From Streptomyces puniciscabiei (GTDB lineage Bacteria > Actinomycetota > Actinomycetes > Streptomycetales > Streptomycetaceae), in NCBI RefSeq assembly GCF_006715785.1, contig NZ_VFNX01000001.1:3424501-3488500 (forward strand): a DNA stretch of 64,000 nucleotides, written 5' to 3'. Of this stretch, positions 54,107-63,059 are shown in pieces. The notes under the pieces are model-generated. The model was not told where the DNA came from and ran no database searches. It was given only the letters and a program-made list of their open reading frames with translations. Within the stretch, counting starts at the first letter, position 1. Every line of letters starts with the position of its first letter. The position numbers were made by a program, and so were the translations under genes.

Positions 54107-54295
54107 GCGTTCTTCTCCGCTGCTGTGCCCCGAATCGGGAAGATACCTGGAGAACGATGTGCAAAAAGAATCAGAGCGTAACGTCGTTCATGTTTTGATC
54201 ACTCCGACGGCCGTACACATCACGAAGCTGCTGGACGAACTGAGCGGCCCATAGGCCTCGTTGCCCGTCGCGCCCCCGACGGACCCTGAAAAAAG

Positions 54296-54332
54296 GCCGC
54301 CGGCCTGGGGATTCCCCAGGCCGGCGGCTTTT
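54296..54332. terminator. Bidirectional terminator between secreted protein and amidase genes
   Basis: GCCGCCGGCCTGGGG (54296-54310) and CCCCAGGCCGGCGGC (54314-54328) form a perfect 15-base stem with an ATT loop, flanked by an A run on the left and TTTT on the right: a textbook intrinsic terminator. It terminates the amidase gene on the minus strand. Confidence 0.95.
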
Positions 54333-54353
54333 GTGCGCGGTGTGGGCGGTCGG

Positions 54354-56864
54354 TCAGCCGATGGTTGTGATGCCGTCGGTGGTCACAGTCGGGCGGCCGG
54401 AGGTGCCGACCACGACGATCTTCAGGGTGTGTTTGGCGGAGCTGGACCAGGTCTTGGTCCAGATCGCCTGGCGGTAGAGGGTGGTGGAGGACTTCAGGTC
54501 CACCGTGGTGACCTTGGTGCCGTCGACGTAGACGTACGCCTGGCCGGAGGTGGAGGCGCGGGAGACGATCCAGGCCACCGAGCGTCCGGTGAAGGTCCAG
54601 CTGATCGAGGCGCCGGCGGAGGAGGAGCTGTAGGAGTAGCCGCCCAGGTAGCTGGTGCTGCTGCGGTGGGTCCAGGCGCCGGTGCGGGTGGTGGAGGTCT
54701 CCTGGATGATCGACGGTGTCCGGTTGACGGAGGCGCCCGCGGTGTTGCCGGCCGCGTCGTACGCCTTGAGGGCGAACAGGTCCGAGGTGCCGGGCTTCGC
54801 GGTGGTGTTCCAGGTGGTCGTGGTCGGGCCGAAGGCGGCCGAGGACGGCGAGGTCGCCAGGACCTTGGCGAGGGCCGCGTTGTCGGCGGCCTTCCAGGTC
54901 ACGGTGACGGGGACCGCCGTCGCACTCACGGTGCCGGTGCGCGTCTGCACGGCCGGGGTGGTCGGGAAGGTGGGCGCGGTGGTGTCGCCGACCAGGGTGG
55001 CCGAACCGGACAGTGTGGTGGCGCCGCGGACGTGGGTGGCGCGGACCTGGACGGTGTGGCTGCCCGTGGCGACCGAGACCGCGGCGGAGCGGGCGGAGCC
55101 GGCGGTGTGTGCCACGGCCTTGCCGTCGACCAGGACGTCGAAGCCGGAGATCACGGCGGACGGTGTGGCGGTGCTCCAGCTCACCGTGGCCGCGCCCTTG
55201 GTGTAGTAGCTCGCCCCGGACTTGGTCGCCCCGCCGGACATGCCGGTGACGGTGACGGCGCCGACCGGGCCGGCCGCGTAGGAGCGGATGGTGCTCAGGG
55301 CGTTGTAGAGCTGGTTGCCGGGGCAGTCGGTGGCGTAGCCGTTGCGGTGCCCGGAGACGACGTTGAAGTTGTAGCTGTTGCCCAGGGTGAAGCCGTGGCT
55401 GTCGGAGGCGCCCTCGGGCAGGGAGGCGGTGCCGGTGCCCGGGTTCACGCCGGTCATGCCGAACTTCCAGGCCGCGATGCGGGCGATGGAGGCGAGCATG
55501 GCCTGGCTCGGGGTGGCGCCGGGGAAGGTGCTGGCGGTGGAGTCGCCGCCGCTGAGGTCGGTGTAGGTGCCGATGGCGGCGACGCCCATGCTGTTGGTGT
55601 TGAACCCGTACGTCTGGGCGCCCACGACCGGCAGTGCCATCCCGCCGAAGCGGCCCTCGAAGATGGTGCCGCACTTGTCGACGAGGAAGTTGTACCCGAG
55701 GTCGCGCCAGCCCTGGTTGAGGTGCTCGGCGTAGATGCCGCGCACGATCGCCGGGGAGTCGGCGCAGGAGTAGTTGTTGGTGGTGTCCGTGTGGTGGACG
55801 AACATCACCTTCACCGCCGAGCCGTACGACGGGTAACCGGACTCCCGCGCGCACTCGTCCGCGCCCCAGCCGGCCCGGGTGACGACGGTGGGCGGTGCCA
55901 CCGTGGAGGTGGTCGCGGCCGGCATCGGGTCGGGCGGGGTCGGCGACGAGGACGGGGAGGGGCTTGCCGAGGAGGCCGGGCAGGACGGGTACGCCTGGTC
56001 CATGGTCGGCAGCTGGCTCGGCCAGGACGTCGGCGACGCGCTCGGCGACGCACTCGGCGAGGCGGGTGCGGAGGCGGAGGTGGACGCGGAGGCGGAGGCG
56101 GAGTCGGAGGCTGAGGTCCCGGTGGACGGCGTGGCCGATGCCGAGTCCGTGGCGGTGGCGGTGGCGGTGTCCGTGGGCGCGGCGGAGTCCGTCGCGGTCG
56201 GGGTGCCGGAGGCGTCCGCCGCGGTGTCGGTCGGTGCCGCGCTGTCCGTCGGGGTCGCGGTGTCGGTGGCCGTCGCGTCCATGGCGTACGCCGCCGGGTC
56301 CATGCCGGAGTCCTGCGTCGTGCCGGTGGCGGGCTTGCCCGGGTCGACCAGGTCCACCCGCAGCCCGGCGGGCAGTGCGGTCGTCCGGCCGGTGCCGCTC
56401 GCGCGGACCTGGATTCCGTTCGACGGCCCCGACCACATGGGGGACATGCCGCCGCGCACCCCGGGACGGTTCAGTTCGGCGGCGTCGGGGACGTCGTCCG
56501 GCTGCTGCATCTTCAGCCACGGCGTCCAGTGGCCGCTGACGGCGGATCGGGTCCGCACCTCCACCGTGCCGCGCAGCGTGGCGTGCGCGCCGTTCCAGGT
56601 GACACCCACCATGCTGAAGGGAGCCGTGGACCGGGCTCCCAGCGCCTTGAGCGACGCGCTGCTCCCGGTGAGGGAGAGCGAGTGGACATGTGTCTTGATC
56701 GGTCCCGACGCGGCAGAGGCTCCGCCGTGGCCTGCCGACCCGGCCATGGCGACGGTCGCCACGGTCACGCCGGCACCGGCGACGAGCGCGCCCAGCGCGA
56801 TCCAGGTGCGCTTCTTCGGGCCGACTCGACGGCGGCCGCGCCGTACTCTCTGTTCAGTTCTCAT
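54354..56864 (-). CDS. Secreted N-acetylmuramoyl-L-alanine amidase (PGRP/Amidase_2) with modular tail
   Basis: An 836-residue protein from ATG 56862-56864 (GTG 56870 also possible). A signal/anchor segment (IALGALVAGAGVTVATVAMA) is followed by an N-terminal domain, a low-complexity Ser/Thr/Ala/Asp/Pro linker (about residues 195-310), then the amidase: VKVMFVHHTDTTNNYSC, RDLGYNFLVDKCGTIFEGR and VVSGHRNGYATDCPG, retaining the zinc ligands (His, His, Cys). The C-terminal 300 residues look like beta-sandwich domains. It cleaves the amide bond between muramic acid and L-Ala in peptidoglycan. It may be anchored rather than released. Confidence 0.88.
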   Translation of the reverse strand: MRTEQRVRRGRRRVGPKKRTWIALGALVAGAGVTVATVAMAGSAGHGGASAASGPIKTHVHSLSLTGSSASLKALGARSTAPFSMVGVTWNGAHATLRGTVEVRTRSAVSGHWTPWLKMQQPDDVPDAAELNRPGVRGGMSPMWSGPSNGIQVRASGTGRTTALPAGLRVDLVDPGKPATGTTQDSGMDPAAYAMDATATDTATPTDSAAPTDTAADASGTPTATDSAAPTDTATATATDSASATPSTGTSASDSASASASTSASAPASPSASPSASPTSWPSQLPTMDQAYPSCPASSASPSPSSSPTPPDPMPAATTSTVAPPTVVTRAGWGADECARESGYPSYGSAVKVMFVHHTDTTNNYSCADSPAIVRGIYAEHLNQGWRDLGYNFLVDKCGTIFEGRFGGMALPVVGAQTYGFNTNSMGVAAIGTYTDLSGGDSTASTFPGATPSQAMLASIARIAAWKFGMTGVNPGTGTASLPEGASDSHGFTLGNSYNFNVVSGHRNGYATDCPGNQLYNALSTIRSYAAGPVGAVTVTGMSGGATKSGASYYTKGAATVSWSTATPSAVISGFDVLVDGKAVAHTAGSARSAAVSVATGSHTVQVRATHVRGATTLSGSATLVGDTTAPTFPTTPAVQTRTGTVSATAVPVTVTWKAADNAALAKVLATSPSSAAFGPTTTTWNTTAKPGTSDLFALKAYDAAGNTAGASVNRTPSIIQETSTTRTGAWTHRSSTSYLGGYSYSSSSAGASISWTFTGRSVAWIVSRASTSGQAYVYVDGTKVTTVDLKSSTTLYRQAIWTKTWSSSAKHTLKIVVVGTSGRPTVTTDGITTIG

Positions 56865-56996
56865 GCCCACCCTGAAGCCCCGTTGTCGTTGTCATCACAG
56901 GCACTGCGAGGCACAGCCGTCACAGGAGTGCCCGGAAGTACCAGCGCACCGGGACGTTGAAGCATCACATATCCCGGGGAGGGCGTGGCGAAAATG

Positions 56997-57028
56997 CCGC
57001 CGGCCCGGGGGTTTCCCCGGGCCGGCGG
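56997..57028 (-). terminator. Terminator of the sedolisin-lectin gene
   Basis: CCGCCGGCCCGGGG (56997-57010) and CCCCGGGCCGGCGG (57015-57028) form a perfect 14-base stem with a GTTT loop; on the minus strand it is followed by CATTTTCG. Its sequence closely resembles the amidase terminator at 54296-54328. Confidence 0.92.
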
Positions 57029-57047
57029 GACGTTCAGGTGGTGTGCG

Positions 57048-59018
57048 TCAGGGCACGTACGACCGGGTGTTGCTCGCCCACAGAGCGCCGCCCTTGCCCG
57101 TTCCGCCGGTGGAGGTGTACACGACGAAGTTGCCGTCGTTCTGCATCACGGCGTACGCGCCGGAGTGGCCGTTGGTGTGGGTGGACCACAGGGCGGTGCC
57201 GGTGCTCGAGTAGACGACGAGGTTGCCGTCGGTCTGCATGTACGCGTAGGCGCCGGAGTGGCCGGAGGTGCCGGTGGACCAGATGGCCTTGCCGTCGTGC
57301 TTGCGGTACATCACGAGGTTGCCGTCGGGCTGCATCACGAGGCGGGTGTACGTGGCCTGGGCCCACCAGCCGCCCTTGAGCTTCTGGCCGGAGCCGATGG
57401 TCGCCGAGTGCACGTAGGTGCCGTCCGACCACAGCGAGCCGCCGGTGCTCGGGCCGCCGCCGGAGCCGTAGACCACCAGGTTGCCGTCGTCCTGGACCAG
57501 GAAGTAGGCGCCGCTGTGGCCGTTGGTGTGGGTGGACCACAGGGCGGTGCCGGTGCTCGAGTAGACGACGAGGTTGCCGTCGGTCTGCATGTACGCGTAG
57601 GCGCCGGAGTGGCCGGAGGTGCCGGTGGACCAGATCGCCGGGCCGCTGCCGCTGGTGCCGTTCGTCTTGAGGTAGGCGACCAGGTTGCCGTCGCTGCCCA
57701 TGGTCAGCGTGATGTTCCCGCTGCTCAGCTTGTGGCCGGAGGTCAGCTTCTGGCCGGGCTGGAGCGAGTTGACGCTGTTGGCGCCGGGGGCGAAGGCGGC
57801 GGTGCCGTTCGGGGTGCCGAGGCCGGTCGGGCCGTCGTAGCCGGTGCCCGCGGTGCACAGGTAGGCCGGGGAGCAGGTGCCGTTGCTGCCCGTGCTGACG
57901 TCGTTCAGCGCGGAGGTGCGGCCGTAGGGGTAGGACGACGGGTAGCTGTTCGCGGTCGGGGTGCCGGCGAGGGCGTAGGTGGCCGCGACGATCGGCGCGG
58001 AGGCGCTGGTGCCGCCGTAGACGTCCCAGCCGGAGGCGCCGTAGGTGTCGTAGACGGCGACGCCGGTGTTCGGGTCGGCGACCGCGGAGACGTCCGCGAC
58101 GGTACGGCGGGAGCAGCCGCTGTCGGTCTGCCAGGTGGGCTTGGCCTCGTCGGCGGAGCAGCCGGAGCCGGTGCCGTCGGTGGCGTCGTTGGACCACACC
58201 GACTCGGTCCAGCCGCGGGTGTTGCTCGCGCGGTTGAGCGAGGTGCCGCCGACCGCGGTGACGTAGGGGGAGGAGGCCGGGTACTCAACGCCGTAGCCGC
58301 TGTCGCCCGCGCTGACGGTGACGGCGACGCCGGGGTGGTTGAAGTACTGGACGTCGGCGGTGGTCTCGGTCGGGTCCTCGGTGCCGCCGAAGGAGTTGGA
58401 GACGTACTTGGCGCCGAGGGCGACGGCCTCGTTCTCGGCGGTGCCGATGTCGGTCATGCTCGCGGAGGAGGCCTCGACGAGCGTGATGTGGCACTGCGGG
58501 CAGACGGCGCTGACCATGTCGAGGTCGAGGGAGATCTCGCCGGCCCAGCCCGAGTCGGGGCTCGGGTAGGTGGTGCCGCCGGTCTGGTTCACCTTGTGGA
58601 AGCAGCCGTTGGCGGTGGTGCAGGCGGGGAGGCCGTACTGGGACCGGTAGGCGGCCAGGTCGGACTCGGCGTTCGGGTCGTCCATGGCGTCGACGATGGC
58701 GACGGTCCGGCCCGAACCGGCCGTCGCGGACGGCAGGTTGTAGGCGCTCTGGAGGTCCGAGGGGCCGTATCCGGACGGTGTGGCGTCCGGGCTGACGGTC
58801 AGGTGCTGGACGATGTCGGTGCGGGCCTCGGCGAGGCACGCGACATGGCCCGGCGTGGTGGTGTGGGCACACAGATGCTTGATGTGGGCCGCCGCGTGGG
58901 ACGGCGGTGCCGCGAAGGCGGTCGCCGTGAGCCATCCGGTGGACATTCCGGCGGATATGAGTGCCGTGGTGGACAGCAGAGCGGCGGTGGATGCCGCCCG
59001 GTGTCTCCCTGAGAGCAA
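57048..59018 (-). CDS. Secreted sedolisin (S53) protease with C-terminal bulb-lectin repeats
   Basis: A 656-residue secreted protein. TTG at 59016-59018 is chosen for a GAAGGG site at seven bases; a signal peptide follows (STAALLSTTALISAGMSTG to AFA). Catalytic features: E161-x3-D165 in GEISLDLDMV, oxyanion D239 in SAGDSGYG, and Ser338 in YGGTSASAPIVAA. The usual long sedolisin propeptide appears shortened. From about residue 440 five to six bulb-type lectin units occur (QTDGNLVVYSSTGTALWSTH, VQDDGNLVVYG). It is probably an acid- or neutral-pH protease targeted to glycans or cell surfaces. Confidence 0.87.
   Translation of the reverse strand: MLSGRHRAASTAALLSTTALISAGMSTGWLTATAFAAPPSHAAAHIKHLCAHTTTPGHVACLAEARTDIVQHLTVSPDATPSGYGPSDLQSAYNLPSATAGSGRTVAIVDAMDDPNAESDLAAYRSQYGLPACTTANGCFHKVNQTGGTTYPSPDSGWAGEISLDLDMVSAVCPQCHITLVEASSASMTDIGTAENEAVALGAKYVSNSFGGTEDPTETTADVQYFNHPGVAVTVSAGDSGYGVEYPASSPYVTAVGGTSLNRASNTRGWTESVWSNDATDGTGSGCSADEAKPTWQTDSGCSRRTVADVSAVADPNTGVAVYDTYGASGWDVYGGTSASAPIVAATYALAGTPTANSYPSSYPYGRTSALNDVSTGSNGTCSPAYLCTAGTGYDGPTGLGTPNGTAAFAPGANSVNSLQPGQKLTSGHKLSSGNITLTMGSDGNLVAYLKTNGTSGSGPAIWSTGTSGHSGAYAYMQTDGNLVVYSSTGTALWSTHTNGHSGAYFLVQDDGNLVVYGSGGGPSTGGSLWSDGTYVHSATIGSGQKLKGGWWAQATYTRLVMQPDGNLVMYRKHDGKAIWSTGTSGHSGAYAYMQTDGNLVVYSSTGTALWSTHTNGHSGAYAVMQNDGNFVVYTSTGGTGKGGALWASNTRSYVP
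57165..57284 (-). repeat. Exact 120-base intragenic duplication in lectin repeats
   Basis: Positions 57165-57284 are identical to 57516-57635, an offset of 351 bases (117 codons). The duplicated stretch encodes two adjacent lectin units containing QTDGNLVVY and WSTHTNGHSGAY. Identity at all codon positions points to a recent duplication or gene conversion. Confidence 0.93.
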
Positions 59019-59137
59019 GGAAGTGCCCTTCTGGTGTGGTGGTGTTGGGGAGGCCGAGTGGTCTGCCCGTGACAGTCGAATGCTGTCGATGCATTTCGGC
59101 CAGGGGCAACGAGAAACAAGTAAGAGATTGATCGGAA

Positions 59138-60016
59138 TCAGGTGCGGAGCTTGCGCGCCAGTTCGAGCTGCCGCTCCTCGACGGGCCGGCCGTCCTCCAC
59201 GTCCCACAGGGCGTTCTGCAGCAGCCGGCCCAGCGTCCAGGCACGCGCCCGCTCCCGGTCCAGCCCGAGAACCTCGGTCATCGCGTCGAAGCGCCGGCGC
59301 ACCTCGGCCGCCTCGAACCGGTTGTCCAGCGCCGGCCACAGCTCGAAACCCGGATCGCCCGCGAGCGGCTTCGGGTCGATGGCCAGCCAGTCCGCGCGGC
59401 CGGCGGCCAGCACGTTCTCGAAGTGCAGGTCCCAGTGCAGCAGCCGGTCACCGGGCTCGGCGACGACCTCACGCACGGCGGCCGCGCAGTCGGCGACGAG
59501 GCGCCGGGCCGCGAGATCCGGGATGCGCCCCAGCGCCCACGGGGTCTGTTCCAGCATGGCCCCGGCGATGTCACCGAGCCGGCGCATACCCGGCGGCGCC
59601 GGGAAGGACGTCAGATGGGCCAGCAGCCGCGCGACGACCACGACGGCCTCGCGCGTGTCGGCCACGGCGGTGAGCATCCGCGTCTCGTCCAGCCGCTCCA
59701 GGAGCATGGTGCCGGTCGCCGGATCATGGTCGAGGAGCCGTACGGCCCCGTCGCCGTCCCACACCCGCAGCGCGACCGGTTCCCCCTCGCTCTCCTCGTC
59801 CGGCAGCTGGAGCTTGAGGACGGCGCGGGTGCCGTCGGCGCGGGTGACCGGCAGGACCAGGGCGCTGACGCCGTTCATGGAGGGACCGTCGAGCCGCAGC
59901 CGCCATCGGTCGAGGAAGGCCGCCGCGAGGTCCGGCAGCCCGGCGACGAACGCCCGCCCCGCCGCGCCGTTGTACCTCGCCTGGGCCTCCGCGAGCTCGC
60001 CGGGGATGTCAATCAC
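59138..60016 (-). CDS. Aminoglycoside/hydroxyurea-type phosphotransferase
   Basis: A 292-residue APH-family protein from GTG 60014-60016 (ATG 60052 is in frame but overlaps the divergent gene). Motifs are RLLHWDLHFENVL (catalytic Asp, Asn) and WLAIDPKPLAGDPGFELWPA (metal Asp). The text resembles StrB/Aph(6) streptomycin phosphotransferases and the related hydroxyurea phosphotransferase group. A resistance role is possible; the real acceptor is unknown. It is divergent from the rhomboid-like gene with a 34-base gap. Confidence 0.85.
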   Translation of the reverse strand: MIDIPGELAEAQARYNGAAGRAFVAGLPDLAAAFLDRWRLRLDGPSMNGVSALVLPVTRADGTRAVLKLQLPDEESEGEPVALRVWDGDGAVRLLDHDPATGTMLLERLDETRMLTAVADTREAVVVVARLLAHLTSFPAPPGMRRLGDIAGAMLEQTPWALGRIPDLAARRLVADCAAAVREVVAEPGDRLLHWDLHFENVLAAGRADWLAIDPKPLAGDPGFELWPALDNRFEAAEVRRRFDAMTEVLGLDRERARAWTLGRLLQNALWDVEDGRPVEERQLELARKLRT

Positions 60017-60050
60017 GGGCCGGACGATACCGGCGTGCGTGAATCGGCTC

Positions 60051-60704
60051 ATGCGAATCATCCGGGGCCTCGGCGGCGTATGGGCGTACATCCGCAGTGC
60101 TCCCGGCACGTATGTGTGGCTGGGTGTCCTGTTCGTCACGACCGTCGCGCTGCACCAGATGTCGCCGGAGTTCGAGGAGCACTTCCTGCGGCAGCGGTCG
60201 ACCAACATCCACGAGCTGTCGCGCAACCCGGTGCGGGTCCTCGTGGCCAGCGCGCTGTGGATCGACAGCGGCCGCTGGCTGCCGTACATCCTGCTGTACA
60301 CCGTGTTCCACGCGCCGGTGGAGCGCTGGCTCGGCACCGCCCGCTGGCTCGCCGTGTGTGCGCTGGCGCATGTGCTCGCCACGCTGATCAGCGAGGGCGC
60401 GCTGCTCAAGGCGATCCGCGACGGCATGGCACCGCACTCGGCGGTCAACACCCTGGACGTGGGCGTGAGTTACGCCCTGGCCGGGGTCATCGCCGTGCTC
60501 GCCTACCGGATCGCGCCGCCCTGGCGGTACGCGTATCTGCTGGTGGTCCTCGGGGTCTTCGCGCTGCCGCTGACCGAGGGATCGACCTTCACCGACCTCG
60601 GCCACTTCGTCTCGGCACTGATCGGACTGGCCTGCTCCCCCCTGACCAGAGGCCGCGGAAAAGCATGGAATCCGAAGGAGACACTGGCCGCTCCGAGGGG
60701 TTAA
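60051..60704 (+). CDS. Rhomboid-like membrane protein
   Basis: A 217-residue protein from ATG 60051 (GTG 60039 is in frame). About six hydrophobic helices are visible, among them GTYVWLGVLFVTTVALHQ, YILLYTVFHAPVERWLGTAR, WLAVCALAHVLATLISEGAL, ALAGVIAVLAYRI and YLLVVLGVFALPL. The loop NTLDVGVSYALAG is like the DVGxS segment of rhomboid-like proteins, but the canonical GxSG serine motif is not exact, so activity is doubtful. It overlaps no neighbour and precedes the FAD oxidoreductase gene by 10 bases. Confidence 0.75.
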   Translation: MRIIRGLGGVWAYIRSAPGTYVWLGVLFVTTVALHQMSPEFEEHFLRQRSTNIHELSRNPVRVLVASALWIDSGRWLPYILLYTVFHAPVERWLGTARWLAVCALAHVLATLISEGALLKAIRDGMAPHSAVNTLDVGVSYALAGVIAVLAYRIAPPWRYAYLLVVLGVFALPLTEGSTFTDLGHFVSALIGLACSPLTRGRGKAWNPKETLAAPRG

Positions 60705-60714
60705 CGTCCCGGCC

Positions 60715-62121
60715 ATGAGCAGCTCGGCAAGCAGTGTCGTCAACGGCGGGATCTCCTTCTGGTACGCGGACGACGGCCTCCCCGCGGTACGCGAGCCACT
60801 GCCCGGGGACGCGACCGCCGACGTCGCGATCGTCGGCGGCGGCTACACCGGCCTGTGGACCGCGTACTACCTGAAGAAGGCCGCCCCCTTCCTCCGCGTC
60901 ACCGTCCTGGAGCAGAAGTTCTGCGGCTACGGCGCCTCCGGCCGCAACGGCGGCTGGCTCTACAACGGCATCGCCGGCCGCGACCGCTACGCGAAACTGC
61001 ACGGCCGCGAGGCCGCCGTACGCCTGCAGAAGGCGATGAACGACACCGTCGCCGAGGTGATCGCGGTGGCCGGGGCCGAGGGCATCGACGCCGACATCCA
61101 CCAGGGCGGCGTCCTCGAAGTGGCCACCACCCCCGCCCAGCTGGCCCGTCTGAAGGCCTTCCACGAGCACGAGCTGTCGTACGGCGAGAAGGACCGGGAA
61201 CTCTACGGCGCCCGCCAGACCGCCGAACGCATCCGGATCGCCGACGCGGTCGGCTCCACCTGGACCCCGCACGGCGCCCGGCTGCACCCCGTGAAGCTGG
61301 TCAAGGGCCTCGCGGCGGCGGTGGAGGCCCTCGGCGTCACGATCCACGAGTCGACCCCGGTGACCGAGATCCGCCCCAAGCACGCCGTCACCCCCTACGG
61401 CACGGTCCGCGCCCCCTACGTCCTGCGCTGCACCGAGGGCTTCACCGCGTCCCTGAGGGGCCAGCGGCGCACCTGGCTCCCCATGAACTCCTCCATGATC
61501 GCCACCGAGCCGCTGACCGAGGAACAGTGGGGGGCCATCGGCTGGGAGGGCCGCGAGACCCTCGGCGACATGGCCCACGCCTACATGTACGCCCAGCGCA
61601 CCGCCGACGGCCGGATCGCACTCGGCGGCCGCGGGATCCCCTACCGCTTCGGTTCGCGCACGGACAACGACGGCCGCACCCAGGCGGCGACGATCGAGGC
61701 CCTGCACGAGATCCTGACCCGCTTGTTCCCGGCGCTGGCCGGGGTGCGGGTGGAACACGCCTGGTCGGGCGTCCTGGGTGTGCCGCGCGACTGGTGTGCC
61801 ACGGTGACCCTCGACCGCTCGACGGGTCTCGGCTGGGCCGGCGGGTACGTCGGCTCCGGCGTCGCCACCACCAACCTGGCCGCCCGCACCCTGCGCGACC
61901 TGGTCCAGCAGGACTCCGGCCAGGGCGGCCGCACCGAGCTCACGGACCTGCCCTGGGTCGGTCACAAGGTCCGCAAGTGGGAGCCGGAACCCTTCCGCTG
62001 GCTCGGCGTCCACGGCATGTACGCCACCTACCGCACCGCCGACCAGCGCGAACGCCTCCACCCGGGCACGGAGTCCTCGCGGCTGGCGAGGCTGGCGGAC
62101 CGGGTGGCGGGGCGGCACTGA
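60715..62121 (+). CDS. FAD-dependent amino-acid/amine oxidoreductase (DAO family)
   Basis: A 468-residue protein. The dinucleotide fold begins ATADVAIVGGGYTGLWTAYY (GxGxxG form), and ASGRNGGWLYNG is typical of the DadA/PuuB-like DAO family (gamma-glutamylputrescine oxidase group). The C-terminus has GYVGSGVATTNLAARTL. It probably oxidises an amine or amino acid with oxygen. It is followed by a GNAT gene that resembles diamine acetyltransferase, hinting at polyamine metabolism. Confidence 0.87.
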   Translation: MSSSASSVVNGGISFWYADDGLPAVREPLPGDATADVAIVGGGYTGLWTAYYLKKAAPFLRVTVLEQKFCGYGASGRNGGWLYNGIAGRDRYAKLHGREAAVRLQKAMNDTVAEVIAVAGAEGIDADIHQGGVLEVATTPAQLARLKAFHEHELSYGEKDRELYGARQTAERIRIADAVGSTWTPHGARLHPVKLVKGLAAAVEALGVTIHESTPVTEIRPKHAVTPYGTVRAPYVLRCTEGFTASLRGQRRTWLPMNSSMIATEPLTEEQWGAIGWEGRETLGDMAHAYMYAQRTADGRIALGGRGIPYRFGSRTDNDGRTQAATIEALHEILTRLFPALAGVRVEHAWSGVLGVPRDWCATVTLDRSTGLGWAGGYVGSGVATTNLAARTLRDLVQQDSGQGGRTELTDLPWVGHKVRKWEPEPFRWLGVHGMYATYRTADQRERLHPGTESSRLARLADRVAGRH

Positions 62122-62151
62122 GCGGGTGGTGACCCCCATTAGTCTCGCCGC

Positions 62152-62631
62152 ATGATTCGTACCGCGATACCCGCCGACATCCCCGTCATCCATGCCCTGA
62201 TCCGTGAGCTGGCCGAGTACGAGAAGGCGCCGCAGGAGGCGCGGGCGACCCAGGAGCAGCTCCGCGAGGCGCTGTTCGGGGAGCGGCCGGCGGCGTTCGC
62301 GCACCTGGCGGTGGACGACGCCACCGGGGAGGCCGTGGGCTTCGCGCTGTGGTTCCTGAACTTCTCCACCTGGCGCGGGGTGCACGGGATCCACCTGGAG
62401 GACCTGTACGTCCGGCCGGGCGCGCGGGGCGGCGGACACGGGCGGGCGCTGCTGACGGAGCTGGCGCGGATCTGCGTCGAGCGCGGGTACGGGCGGCTGG
62501 AGTGGTCGGTGCTGGACTGGAACCGGCCCGCGATCGGCTTCTACGAGGCGCTGGGCGCCCGTCCGCAGGACGAGTGGACGGTGTACCGGCTGACGGACGG
62601 GGCGCTGGCGGCGCTGGGCTCAGGTCACTGA
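62152..62631 (+). CDS. GNAT acetyltransferase, diamine-acetyltransferase-like
   Basis: A 159-residue GNAT protein from ATG 62152. LEDLYVRPGARGGGHGRALL is the acetyl-CoA loop (motif A), WSVLDWNRPAIGFYEALGA is motif B, and early ELAEYEKAPQEARAT and ALWFLNFSTWRGVHGIHLED match spermidine/diamine N1-acetyltransferase-like proteins. The polyamine assignment is an inference supported by the preceding DAO-type gene. Its stop lies in a three-copy 16-base repeat. Confidence 0.85.
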   Translation: MIRTAIPADIPVIHALIRELAEYEKAPQEARATQEQLREALFGERPAAFAHLAVDDATGEAVGFALWFLNFSTWRGVHGIHLEDLYVRPGARGGGHGRALLTELARICVERGYGRLEWSVLDWNRPAIGFYEALGARPQDEWTVYRLTDGALAALGSGH

Positions 62632-62665
62632 TCGCTCGGGTCACCGATTGCTCAGGTCACTGATT
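62623..62665. repeat. Three 16-base tandem repeats at the GNAT gene end
   Basis: GGTCACTGATCGCTCG (62623-62638), GGTCACCGATTGCTCA (62639-62654) and GGTCACTGATT (62655-62665) follow head to tail. The first holds the GNAT stop codon and the second the stop of the convergent fragment, so both genes end in the repeat. Confidence 0.88.
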
Positions 62666-62912
62666 CCGGTACCGGGGCCTCGGCCGCTCCCTCGTGTTTC
62701 GGGGCCCTGGCCGTGACCATCAGGCCGGCGGTCAGGCCCGCCAGGAGCATCACGCCGGCCGCCCACCAGATGGCGATGGTGCAGCCGTGGACGATGCCCG
62801 CCGGGATCGTGAGGGCCTCGGGCGTGCCGGTGCGAAGGTGGGCGGTGAGTCCGGCGAACCCGCCGCCGATGACGGTGATGCGGGGCTTGGGGCGGTGCAG
62901 GGGGCGGTGCAT
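62652..62912 (-). pseudogene. Remnant of an MFS transporter (C-terminal fragment)
   Basis: An 86-codon frame from ATG 62910-62912 behind GAGAGAGGG. The centre, HGCTIAIWWAAGVMLLAGLT then AGLMVTARAPKHEG, looks like the last transmembrane helix and tail of an EmrB/QacA-type (DHA2) MFS transporter; HLRTGTPEALTIPAGIV before it resembles the preceding loop. The other 12 or 13 helices are missing. A ribosome site and intact frame mean it may still be expressed as a small membrane protein. Confidence 0.55.
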
Positions 62913-63059
62913 GGGCGGGCCCTCTCTCGGATCCGGACACCTGGTCCGTGCGTACGACTGTCGGTCCGACAAGAGGACCGTTCGGCGCGCCGGAATGTGA
63001 CATCGACCGGGTTTGCCCAGGTCAGGGGGATTGTCAGTGGTGGGGTGCAGCATGGGGGC

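Noticed and set aside
56985..59012. Plus-strand frame of 675 codons opposite the protease
   Set aside because: Low-complexity Gly/Val/Ala composition from the antisense of the lectin and protease codons.
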